NCBI GenBank assembly: GCA_017562135.1 | Contig: QEYB01001179.1 | Coordinates: forward strand, 283,001 to 347,000 | DNA from: Dipylidium caninum | Lineage: Eukaryota; Platyhelminthes; Cestoda; Cyclophyllidea; Dipylidiidae | Length of the DNA: 64,000 nucleotides | Reading direction: 5' to 3' | Shown: positions 22,980 to 34,621 of the stretch, one piece after another | Position numbering within the stretch: the stretch's first letter is position 1 | Layout: each line of letters begins with the position of its first letter | The notes under the pieces: model-generated | What the model saw: only the letters and a program-made list of their open reading frames with translations | Told to the model about the DNA's origin: nothing | The model's database searches: none | Program-made: the position numbers and the translations under genes

Positions 22980-25593
22980 CTAGGAGAAATTGTTGGAGTG
23001 GCAGTACAACCAGACATGAATATTTACTACGTCGTAACTGCAACTTTGGTCAGTCGGACGCATACAAATGGGCATTAGACGAGAGGTTTATTCGCAGTGT
23101 GCGGGTGCAAAGAGGTGCTACGTCATCACACCCCCTTCTGTTGCCTTTTAACCTGTCCCAAACACCCCTTCATACTTTCACCCACAAATTGTGGTGGCAC
23201 CGTAAATTTACTTAGCCGTCTGTCGCATCTTGTCGCATTCCTAACCTCTCCTACATTTTAATTTTGCTGCATCTATAACATAGTGTTTCCAGTTGTTAGA
23301 GCAAAAACCAGCTGCAAAGGGAGGAGTGCAAGGCGAAAATTAAAAGTGTATTAAAATTTAGGCGCGATTAAATCCTCCATTAAGTGTCACAGATTTATCA
23401 ATCTGTTAAAAGTGACAGTTACTGGGACGTTTGATAGAAAATAGGTAGAAAAACTAATTTCATCGTAACACATATAATAGAGGGGGGGGGGGATTTCGAA
23501 GAGGTCCTGGCCGAATCAGTGAATAAATAAAGCGACGATGAATTTGCGAGTTGACCTGATGGTATAGTAAAGGTGAATAAAGGTATACAAACGGGGGCAA
23601 CGTAAAGCTAGCGCAGATGCTTCCTAAGTTCCAACAATGAAGGACAGACGTCATATGTCACAACATTCAGCTAACAAGCTTGTAGGCAATGAGAAAAGAG
23701 TTGAGGCAAATTGTAAAGAAGGTCAGGAAAGAGTCCAAATCGATTAAATACAAGAAAAATCACGAAAAAATTGTTTATCACTAAAAATGAAATATTTTTG
23801 GTAGATTCCTCTGGCAACAAACACAATGTCAGTAAACATCTCGGATGTGTATAAGCAATACAAGGTTGGCTTCTTCAAAAACTATTTTGTTTTCGGAAAT
23901 TGAACTTGTTAGGGCGATGTGCTGCCTAAAGTTTGGCAAACAGGCAGTAACACTAACTGCCAAGGAAGGGAGGGAACCATTTCGTATAACGCACTGGAAA
24001 AAAATAGCAAAATTATCTGGCAATAAAAAAATATATAGATTGTAATCTGAAAATGCAAACTTAGCATGAGGTTGACGGGATAAATCAAAAAGAAAATAAA
24101 TTCCAGCGTGCGATAAAATTTAAAAAACAGGATTCTTCGAACCCATAATAAATGAGGTACCGAGAGGGATTATTGCTAGTTAATCGAATATACTACTGCT
24201 TACCCATTTACGCGATAGGCGAGCCAACCATGTAATCAAAAAGTAACCCAACGGCCCGCAAATAAAACTTAAGGTGAAACAACTAGCGTTGAAGAGTTAA
24301 AACAAATAGAGTTTGAGCCTCTTATTGAACTAAGATAAGCGCCATAATGTGTGATTGTTAATAATTTTAACAAGCCTATCAACAAAATATTCATGCAGTT
24401 CTGAAATCTAGGGCAGAATGCAAGTTAGTAATTTAATGGGGGAGGAATTCAAGCCGGGCTTCTAGACGTGCGGTAATTCAAAGCATCAATTCCCTGTGAG
24501 AGAACCGCTAATAATATTACCTATCAAAACAGTGCCTTAATAGGGAAGAGGGTCCTTATCATTGCGCAATTGAAGAAATGGCTACCTAAAGCTTCACAAC
24601 TTTCGCGCACGACGCTATGATAAGTTGCCACTTTTCATGTTGTAACATTTCCATTATGTAATGACGTTATTGGCACATTGGCAGCTCCTGTGCATTCCAT
24701 CGCCGCTGCTTGATAATTAAAAATTTACAGAAGAATTAAGAATATAGAACTCGAAGAATAGTGCGAATGGAGCTTTTCTGACTTCTCAATGCACACTCAC
24801 GTTTTTATGACTTATTTTTTGGTTCATTTGCCGCATTACGTTACTAAGCGTTTCCCCCCTGTGGCACCTCTGCGAGCCAATACCAAACCCTATTGCAATT
24901 TATCGGGAAAATGAAACATCGGAATCAGCTAGAGAGTGTGGAAATACCTTTTCATGCTGGAATTCAGGCTGTTGTAATGTGCAATAAGTTCAATACTCGT
25001 ATTTAGCCCACAACTCCCTTTGCCCCTAGGTCTAATTTCCCTCAAGCGAATTGTCACAATTTTATAACGAAACGAAATTCAAGGTGAAGTCGCTTGAGCT
25101 TTGTGTCGCTCTTTGTCAACGGATGTGAACTTGCGTTATAAGGATAAGGATAAAACATACCCAGTGAACAATCCGCCTACTTAGGGAATTTGATTCCACA
25201 ATTATTAAATGTTTATATAATTTTTCCTATTTGCCTCTCCCACTGTAGGCCTAAAATTCTTGGAATCGGTTAGACCCTATAATATCTAAAGCTGCCGTAC
25301 AATTACATTGTTACAAGAGGTTTTGATGGTCTCAAGATGTTTTTTAAGCACAAATAAGTTAGTTTGCATCTAAGCTTGCCGCTTTTAACTTCTTGACCGT
25401 GGGTGCTAAAATACGGCGCCTTTACTCACAGAATTTACGTTCGCATTACTTTTCCTTTAATAAAATTGGCCGATAGATAATTTTCTCGTCAGAATGCCAT
25501 TTAACTAATGTTTGATCCAATAAATTTGACCTTACTCTATGGATATGTTATTGCGTTCTTTTGACTGACTGAAAAAGGTCGACCCTAAAAGAC
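22980..25593. other. AT-rich intergenic region, abLIM 5' side to NME8
   Basis: No conserved coding segment, RNA gene or mobile element was recognised. The missing first exon(s) and promoter of the minus-strand abLIM gene should lie here or further right, and the promoter of the plus-strand NME8 gene should lie at the right end. A run of ten or more G occurs at about 23482. Confidence 0.5.
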
Positions 25594-28500
25594 ATGAATA
25601 GAGCCAAACAGGATGAAATTCTACGCGACATAAGTAGTCAAGAAGAATGGGAGCATTTAATGTCAAAAGACGGTCTGAAGGTTGTTGACATTTACCAAGA
25701 ATGGAGTGGTCCTTGCCAATCAGTCAGAAATTTGTTTCGAAAAGTAAAAGAAGAATTGAATGACGAAAAATTATATTTTGCTGCTGCGAACGTCGATACA
25801 ATTGACACACTTGAGAAATATCGTGGTCGTTCAGAGCCCTATTTTCTTTTTTACGGGGTAATCAACTTAACAAAACCTTATTTAAGGGTCAATGTCTTGT
25901 TGCAGTAGTCAGGGCGCTAATTGTCCCGTCATAAGGTCCACCATTCATGAAATGTTGAAGCAGGAACATGCTGCTCTTGCAGGTGAAATTGCGCGCGTTG
26001 AAATTGAAGATCCCTACCTAAAAATAATTGAGGAGGAGAAGGCTGCCGAAGCCAGACGAAAAAAAAATCAAAAAGGTATTGTAAAAGTAACCTCCCCTAT
26101 TCCTAGTACAGAGGTGAATCAAGAATGCTGTCCCGTCTTTTTGCATTCCGATCTCAGTGAAGAGGTTGTTGAAGCCATCCTTGAAATGGTAACTGCCTTT
26201 CCCTGATACCTATGCATGCTCAGCTCATCGCTGCTGAGTTTGAGGTAATTCAAGATGAGTTCATCGAACTGGATACAGAAGTGGGAACTGAACTACTAGA
26301 AGATGAGCTCGAAAATCCCGATTTCGCAACGCGTGTCAATAATTTGACTAAAGGACCTCTACGTTGCCTCGTTCTAGCCAAAGGTCCTGAGGGTGTGGTT
26401 AATGCACTACTCAAATTCGCCGGCCCAAACAACGGGGCTGAGCCGCCAGAGAACGAGGCATTCGAGAGGCACGTCCACCGTCATGATAATTGCTGACTTT
26501 ATCTTTAGTATCCGGGATAAATTTGGTGAAGGAAAACCCAACAGTTGTCTGACTATTCCAGCTACTTCAAGTGCAGCAGAAAAGTGAGTTACTGTGCGAA
26601 ATCTTGACTCATTTCTCTCAACTACCCGTGGCCTTTTTTACGCATAAATCATAATATACCAAAACTAGCAACACTCACTACTCACTTAGCCATATTTTGT
26701 GTGCGCTGCATGCAAGCCCTCACATTTTCGAGGTCAGTAATGTGACTTTTACTGATTTGAAGAATACTGAAAATGTTGCATCCCGAATTCAAACCACCTA
26801 AAGTCACAGTCTACCAACAGGAAATTGAAGAAACTAGACAGAGCATTCAACCAACGGAAGACCTGAAATATCTCCAACAAGATGCGGATGGTGATGAGTC
26901 ATCCGCCATATCCGATTATAAAGGCGCGCCGCGTGTCATTGTTCTGGTCAAACCACCGGCCTACGAAAAATATCGCACAGCGGTGGTCAGTGATTTGGAG
27001 GCCAATGGATTTGAGATCCTCTCCACAAAAGACTACAACTTTACTGATGAAGGTGCTAGGGAGTACTTCGCCGAATTCTCCTCTCTGAGTCTATTTGAAA
27101 GCCTCGTATCAGCGATGACTTCGGGACCTTCTTTCATTATAATGGCGGCTAAAGACGTGGGTGACCTTTAGTCAATGCCTTTCTACTCTTTACATTTAAG
27201 TAGAACTATATTTTGCGGGTCTAGGATGCACCGAAGGCGTTGAAAGACATTCTGGGTCCCGAGTCGTACACGCAGGCGGTGAGGGAGAGTCCAGACTCTC
27301 TGCGTGGAAAGTACTCTTCCGTTGCGGAAATTGAAAAGACGGATGACCTAACGTGGGTGGACGGGACCCTGGTGGAGGCGGATGCACAAAAAGCCATCCT
27401 CCAATTTTTCCCCATAGAAGAAACCTTCGCCCTCCTGAAGCCGGGCTGCCAGGCCGCTTGGGATGAAATCTTAGACATAATTAGACACGCGGGTTTTAAG
27501 ATCTCAGCTAAGAAGGAGGTTGAACTGCTGCCCGAGGACATTAGGGTGATATACGCGGCTAATTCGGAGAAAGGCTACTTCGACGAGCTGGTCCGTCATC
27601 TGACATCGTAAGTCTTGCCGTGAACAGTCGGACTGTTCGTCTTCTAGTGGACCTTCGTTGGCGCTGATTTTGAGGGCTCAAGATGTTGTCAAGCGGTGGT
27701 CCAAGTTGATCGGACCCTCGGACCCCGACACCGCGGTCGACAGTTACCCAATGGAGTGAGTGAGAGTGATGCACGCATTTATTTTGGCTAAAACGACTGA
27801 GGCAATAGCCACGCCGACGTTGAGACCTTCAACGTTCCTCTTTGTCATTGCAGCGTCAAACCTGAGGATGTCTGGTAAGCCACGTTTGATTGTCATTATT
27901 TGACTGAAATTCGCCCAGTCTCCGTGCCACGTATGGCAGAACCTTCCTCGACAACGCCATCCACGGCAGCTCCAGTCTGGAGGACGCCAAGACGAGCATT
28001 CGACAGATCTTCTACAACGACTTGCATCGCGACGAGGAGAGCAGCTGTAAGCACGCCGATGCGTTGTTAAATGAGGTTGACGTTGAAGTGTCACTTGTCA
28101 TCTCGCGAGGGTGACGCTCATTTGACCTCGTCTAGGCTTCCAGTATTCCCATGGCGGCTACAGTTACGACAACAGCGACGAGGACGAGGAAGGTGATCCG
28201 TTCGCCCTGTTGAATGTCCTCTCAGTTTTTGTTTTGTTTTAGTTTATTTGTTTTAGTTTATTTTTTTCAAATTCATTCGGTTTCCCTCAGTTTATAATTT
28301 AAGCTGCGCGATAAACTGAAGACTCCCCAAGTCGTCCTGTGGGTTTTTTACGCCTCACAGACTGCAACTGTGACGCCGCTGAGCGTTCAGACGTAAACAC
28401 ACGCGGTGACAAGCGCGTCGTCGGTGGAGGGGGCGACGGAAGACGCCCTCAAGGGCATTTGAACAGGCTGACCTGCTGCCTCCAATCTGCCACGAAATTT

Positions 28501-29895
28501 CTCAGTTGGAGGGGGAACCGTCCGTGTGAAATCCTCGGCCCCCGAAGAGTTGAATGAAGACAGACTGTCCGGGGCGTCGGTATTTAATCTCGTGAGGAAA
28601 ATCCGTTGAAACTGAACGTCACTGTGTAATCAACTACCGTCAAAAAGCGTAAAAAAGGCCGATGTGTCCATCGCCTTTTGACAATTGTCAGTTTAAGGAG
28701 AAAGAAAAACAGAAAAGAAAGTAATCTTGCACGTATAATGAACGATAAAAGGCAAAACGGACAATTTGCCCCGAGTGTCCAAAGCCCCGACTGAGGTGGG
28801 AGCTCTGGACGAGGCCACCAGGGCGACCTTAGTCGCGCCGCGGCCTCCACCGCCCTCGCCCACCCCCACCGCCCCCTCGTCTCTCCGTTGTCAGCGAGCA
28901 CTGAGTGCCACGGCGCTAACGGGAGTCGACGTGAATTTGCCACTTTACGACTGGCCAATTTAAAGCAGCGTAAAAAGCAAAAGGTTTCCACTGGTTCGGG
29001 AGAGTTCGTGCGAAAAAGTAGGCTCCGACGAGCCGAGCCGAGGCGGGACGCGCAGGGCGCGGTGTCCTCTGACCCCCGGGGCCACCGGGAGGAGGCCTCG
29101 GAGCGTTTGGGGGGCGGGCGCGGATCGCCCACTGCAAATCCACGCATCACAACGGAACTCGCACAATCTCGTGTCCCCTCCGCAGTGGCGCTCTTTCTGA
29201 CGACGCAATGAGGGCCCGCGGAGACCGTTTGGCCAGTTTTCTCAGTTATTTCCAGCTGGACTTCAAAGCGTCATCGGCAGACGCCGACAGGGCTGACATC
29301 ACCTCTAATACCTGAATTTTTAGATGAATGCGAAGAGGAGAAGATGGAATATGAAGACGAGGAAGAATACGAGGCGAGAATGGCTGAGTGTTTGAAGCGT
29401 CGCCGATGTCGGGAAAAGCATAGAGCCAAGCGGGCCCTTGCGAAAGCCTTGGAAGAGGAGGAAGAAGAACAGAGTCAGGAGGAGGAGGAGGAGGAAGAGG
29501 AAACAGTGGAGAAAGACAATGAAGGCGCGGAAAAGATCGAAAGAGATGCAGGAAGACAGTCGGAAGTAACAAGGACCTCTCGAACGGGAACAGAGGTGGA
29601 CGACGACGAGATACACCAGGTGACTGAGGAGAGTATCGAGGACTCCCCACTTCCGACGACAGCTGACGTGATAGAAGAGGAGACCGAGGTGAGGGACAAT
29701 CGGGAGGACAGAACCACAGTCACGTCGTCGCTGTCACAGCACCAGCAGGACGCGCAGGAGACGTCGGCGGCAGAGGAGCCAAGTGCCAGGGAGACGAACA
29801 CCAACAACCAGGGTCGACCCCGCATCAAGCCAAGGCGGCCCGCTGCAAGGCCGTCGGACTCGTCCGCCGCCGCGCGAACCCGAGTCAGGCGATAA
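25594..29895 (+). CDS. NME8: NME8/TXNDC3-like axonemal thioredoxin-NDK protein
   Basis: Component of ciliary/flagellar axonemes in the family of NME8 (TXNDC3) and sea-urchin dynein intermediate chain 1. Exons: 25594..25857, 25887..26188, 26224..26468, 26509..26583, 26763..27156, 27225..27607, 27648..27755, 27854..27874, 27919..28046, 28136..28192, 29324..29895; about 849 aa after one frame correction. Order: thioredoxin fold (residues 1-110; active site EWSGPC, first Cys replaced by Ser), three NDK-like domains, then a Glu-rich tail with a basic patch (CLKRRRCREKHRAKRALAKA). NDK1 and NDK2 lack the catalytic His; NDK3 keeps an NAIHGSSS motif. All phases agree. Oddities: a missing base at 25912-25914 (LVAVVR then ANCPVIRSTI needs one more G), a 29-nt first intron, a GC-AG intron at 26469..26508 and a 21-nt microexon. 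The tail exon lies beyond a 1.1 kb intron; its link rests on phase and continuous acidity. Confidence 0.88.
28193..29323 (+). other. NME8 intron 10 (1.13 kb)
   Basis: The largest intron of the gene, bounded by g|gtgatc and tttttag|at. It has a T-rich tract of ttttg/tttag units near 28225-28270 and is GC-rich further on. Open frames on both strands show no recognisable protein. If the final acidic exon belongs to a different gene, this stretch would instead contain the NME8 3' end and the next promoter. Confidence 0.5.
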
Positions 29896-30638
29896 ATGCC
29901 CCCCGCCCCCCCCCCCGCCCAACCGAGTCGACGCCATTCACTCGTCCCATCTCATTTCGCTTAGCATTGACTTCCACCGCTGCGCGGTCTTTGTGTTCCA
30001 TGCGCCCATCAATGGACAGACGCGACACCGCATTTATTTTGTCAATATTAAGTCTCGGTGGCGACTCAACGTGCTACTTCTGCAAATCTTGGACGTAACT
30101 TAATCAGTCTTGTGGCCTTAACAGGTGCTACGCGACCCGACAGCAAAGGCACCAGCCCCTGCCACGAGGAGAGCCCACGTCGTCGAGACGGTCACGTGAA
30201 GAGCTCCTCTTCCAGACCCATTCCAGATGAGAGGGTGGCTTTCAAAGAGGAATGCCTTTTTCTATGCGAGGTAATTAATGTCATCTATAACCCAAAAAAA
30301 CTGGAAAGAGAACCTGTCTCGAGTGTGGGGCTCCGCGGCGCCTAGCTCCGAGGGGCATGGAAATCTTCCCCCTTCATCTCGCCTTCTAGTCTCGAGGGGA
30401 CTCCACGCGGTCACGGTTTGTCGTTCCTACTTCCACCACATCACTCGGTTCCCAGCTGATAAAAGTTGACACTGCAGTCTACCATCGAGGGCCTGGGGCG
30501 AAATCAACAACCAAGAGTCGTGTGCATTTGCACGGGACCAAAATGTTTCGTTTTAGCAAAGAGGGCGAAGGTATCATGGAAGTGAGGAGCAGCGTAATGA
30601 GATCCTGCTTGATTGCTGAGGTCGACATTTCATCAATC
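29896..30638. other. Convergent intergenic region, NME8 3' end to AMD1 3' end
   Basis: The NME8 stop codon is at 29893-29895 and is followed by a long C-rich run at about 29900-29920. NME8 (plus) and AMD1 (minus) converge here. No conserved coding segment was seen. Confidence 0.5.
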
Positions 30639-33600
30639 TTACGCTAATTCTGCTTCCTCGATCCCCTCGGCAACGCGGAAGTACTCCGCGAAGGTTAATT
30701 TGCGTCGACAGTCCATGCGAGCAGTGTGCAAGACGTTACGGTGGTAGCTCGGCAAAGTATCGGTCTCCTCCAAGACGTGGTGACTGGAGTACGTGGTAGA
30801 GCTCTGCGCGCATAACGGAAACAAAAAGTGAAAGTCTTCGCGGGATAAACAGGACATAATGTTTGCTGAAATTAACCCTCGGCCTTAGGGCAGCCCACTT
30901 GGAACGCGGGTGCGCTGGTATCGGACTTGACGTACTTGAGGAAAAAGAAACAACACATTGAGGCGTTGATGAGTTTAAAATAGCCATGTCATAGACGTGG
31001 CATTCAGTATTTAACGAGGAACACCATAGAGTGCGTTGAAGAGGACTATCAAGTACGGGAAAACATTCTTCAAGGTCCAAATTCATAGCAGCGGTGGACT
31101 CCGAACCGGAGGCAGCAGTGAGATAGCTCTGGCCTCCCCCCCTCTGGAGGGTGGCATTTGAACGGAGATATTTAAAATAATGAGGAGAGGGTGGAGAAAC
31201 TCACCGAGTCGGAGAAGAAGGCGCAAATGAAGGAACTGGGTCGAAAGATATCGAGAACACGAGAGATCAAAGTGAGGTAATTTTCCATCGCCACATTTGT
31301 CTCGAAACTCACGTAGGAAAACTCGGGCTCGGGTGTGACGTGAATGGTGAAGTACTCGTCCTGTAGAAGGCAAATGGATGCTGAGTTAGCGGCTTTCGTA
31401 AATCCCCTTTTCGGGTGGAGTGCGAACGCTTGCAGCCGACTGTTTCATAAGATGGGAGTACCTAAGAGACCTTACCTAAATTGATACCAGCCCTCTCACA
31501 GGTGGCTTCGCTAAATAAAACTTTAGCGTCTGTTTATTTAAAAAGTTAGCGCTAGTGCTAAAAGTGACAAGGTTATCGGTGGGCAGCGGGACATCCACAG
31601 CTGCAGGCTTCGGTAGGCACTAGAAACCCTCTGATGACCAAAGATTTGCTACTCTCCAGAGTAGCTGAAAGCAGACCAAACCACCCATCAGTTAGTTGTA
31701 CAGCGTTACGGCAGAAAGTCTGAAGAATGGGTAGCGAAATGGCTGGGAAATATCATATTTTTAAGGTCACTAAGTAATTACACCTTAGCTAAGCGTTACC
31801 TGAAAGGTGGAAGAATGCAAATAGTAAAGGATAATAAGGAAGAGAAAGGGCATACGAAAAACTGTCCCCCCTCCAGGATTATGGCGAACTCAAGTCGCCA
31901 TACATGTGTCAAGGTTACGCCGTGACACATGAAGGTTTGTATTTAATTTAAGAAACGGACAGCAGTCGACGACGACTTGGGAGTCAACAGAAGGAAAAGG
32001 GATTCAACTAATGTCTATGCAAAAGGCACGAATGACAAAAAAGTTATCAGTCATTTCATAGGTATAATAAATTCACTTTTTCCCTCAAATCATTTAAATT
32101 CCAAATTTCAAGTAGTTCAGACTTCGAATAGGAAGTATCTCACCTAGATGTTGTCATAACACTACCAACGCTTAAAGTGAAGACTTTTTGTACAGAAAAA
32201 ATGAGATCAATCCAAAGGAACAATTAATAATATTGTAGATGGGAGGGAAGCTCATATTGTCGTTATTCAAAAGCCATTTAGAGCAATTAACAAGAAGAAA
32301 CAGTGAAGAAAGATTGAGTGGTTGGAAACTCTCTCAGTCCCACTCACCGCGGTCAAGAGCCCATTGGCAGAATATCCGCAAGGACTGAAAAGATGAGAGG
32401 ATATGCGTCCGTGAGAAAAGAGATCGGCGATTCCCGATCGCTAAAATGGAATGAGAAGGATTAAGATGCTGATAAAGGAAAAGCAAAGAAGCCGAGAACT
32501 CACTTTAGTGGCTTCCTCAGCAGATCGCGAAGTGCGCGCATAGAACAACTCCATTTTCGACGCATCTAAATCCCGCATCATTAACTAATGGAAAGGAATA
32601 CCAAGAAGAAGGATTTAAAAAATCTGGCCCATATTTGGCCAATTTTGAGGCATAGGAATTGTCTATAATCGAGTAATCTAAGAACACTAGAATAAATAAA
32701 TCGCTCCTCACAGGTTCGTAAGGTTACGACGCAAAAGTATACTCTTGACTATGAGGACAATTGTCGGTCGGCAACCAATGCGAAGATAGAGTGAATCATT
32801 GGATGCTTTAGAGGGCAACAACGCTATAAGTTAACGGGGCTAATTGCGTCTCAGATTCTACATAAAGTTGAGGAGTGATCAACACCAAGTGAATATTTAG
32901 ATAAGACTGGATTTTACGATAGCTATAATTTGTACTCCTGGCAGAAAGGCTGAAGGGGGAACAAAGCCTTCTGATGACTATAGACAACTACGTAATAGCA
33001 TGAGCGCGAACTTGGATCGCCTAAGGAGCACCGATACAAACAAAGGTCAAGCTGGAAAGAGCGTAATAAAAGTGGAAAGACAAGCATGCAAAGAGAATAA
33101 AGAAACTTTAGAAAAGTGAACAATAAAGGCCACTACAACGGAATCATTGGAGTGCATTCTGATCATAGAAGGAACAAAACTACAATTTGGAAGAGGACTT
33201 GATGGTAACTTAAAATTTATTCATTTAAATATCCGCAACTACAACTGTTATTTACGATCAAGAAAGTAAATACTTAGAGGAAATACGCATGCCCCAGCGG
33301 GTGTTAAAAGACTCCAAAATCACAAATCTACTCGAGCACAGTTATGTTAAATAGAAGACTGAGGTCCTTTATGGTTATAGATGTTGTCGAACGGTTACTT
33401 GAGGGAAAATGAATTCGAAAAAGGTATCTAAAAAGAGGCGCTTGAGTGTGGCTAAATAATAAAATTTGCACAGATCAAAACGGAATGACTATATTTGTAA
33501 ACAACCCCTGTGTTAAATTTAAGTACTACTTACCATTAAAATCAAATTCAAAAATTCAAAAAGACTTTTATAAACGGTAGAAATTCACTGTAATTAATGA

Positions 33601-34621
33601 TACGCATATATTTATATCGTAAGCCGCTTCGCTTCATAAATTGTATTATGCAAACGTGCACACGGACGTGCGAGTAATTTAAGGGAAAAGACACAGGTGG
33701 CTTTAAGGCATCATTGACTCTTCCAACAATAGTTTTAGAGTGAGAAATACTAACCTCAAGGGTTTGACCTGGTGGTTCATTCAATTGTGATGAAATAGAC
33801 TGACCGTAGTAAAAATTCCTGTGATACGAACAGAAAGGTAAAAGCAAATCGGATAAGAAAAAGTTGAAGACAGAAAAATAACACACCAACAGTCCCCGTT
33901 CAGGCGACCAAATGTGTAACCAGATCCAACTACAGGAACACAAAGTGTAAATTGCTATGGGAAGAATAAAGCAAACGAACCTTTGCAGAACTGATCAAGT
34001 AAGTCGATCTAAAAAGCAAAGCGGTTGCAACTCAAGCATGTTGTCTGATCAGTCAACTGATAATTTAAGGTTCCAACGAGCAAACCTCATTTTTGAAATC
34101 TTTATGGGGGGAGGCTTGCAGTTCAGGAAAGAGGAACGATCTACGAGAATAGTATACCTAAAATGGAACGTAAAGAGTTGAAAAAAATCATTCCATTTAC
34201 GGAACAAAGAGCACAGCAACCCACAAGGTATTTGGTGAAGCCCAAACACGAGGCATATTGAATCAGTGGTTTCAACGTCCGCAGAACCTCTGTTCGACCA
34301 CAAGTCTTTAGAATTATACGATTTTTTGTTATGAACAGACTACTCTCACTAAAATAATGCAGTTGAAAAAATAATGACTAAGTTACCTTAAAACGAAACT
34401 GAGTTGCCATTTGTTGTGAAATTCGGACACGATTTCGCAATGTGACAATGTTAACATATGTGTAATTTGAGCTCTAACAATTTTGAAAGCTTGATCATGA
34501 TTATATAAAGCTACTTTTTCAAGTCACGAAGATCCGGACTTCTGAAACGAGGTGAACTTCTGTCGCAATCGTTGAAGAACCAAACTTCGAGTAGCTTTTC
34601 GGCCCCCTCGTACTTACTCAT
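30639..34621 (-). CDS. AMD1: S-adenosylmethionine decarboxylase proenzyme (AdoMetDC)
   Basis: Pyruvoyl-dependent enzyme that decarboxylates S-adenosylmethionine for spermidine and spermine synthesis. Exons: 34621..34515, 34473..34387, 34348..34225, 34157..34086, 34008..33981, 33929..33887, 33818..33755, 32584..32504, 32440..32348, 31360..31205; all phases agree (285 codons). The start is the ATG at 34619-34621, giving MSKYEGAEKLLEVWF like the family N-terminus. Visible key residues: two N-terminal Glu (YEGAEK), the self-cleavage site LSESS whose Ser becomes the pyruvoyl group, catalytic Cys in ILKTCG, Asp in GDCW, the PCGYSANG Ser, His in FTIHVTPEPEFSYVSFET. The final C-terminal exon is uncertain: 30865..30639 contains RMDCRRKLTFAEYF, resembling the family end, but joining it in phase needs an unusual donor (a|gtttct at 31196) instead of the gtgagt at 31204. 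Human AMD1 is 334 aa. Confidence 0.85.
31904..31930. repeat. Perfect 8-bp inverted repeat (ATGTGTCA / TGACACAT)
   Basis: Arms at 31904-31911 and 31923-31930 are exact reverse complements with an 11-nt spacer, in an AMD1 intron. Similar GTCAC...GTGAC palindromes occur at 9335-9350, 9471-9492 and 12515-12530. Confidence 0.5.

Noticed and set aside
29475..29828. Minus-strand Ser-rich open frame of 117 codons
   Set aside because: It is the antisense of the Glu-rich NME8 exon; Ser/Ser runs arise from GAG/GAA complements.
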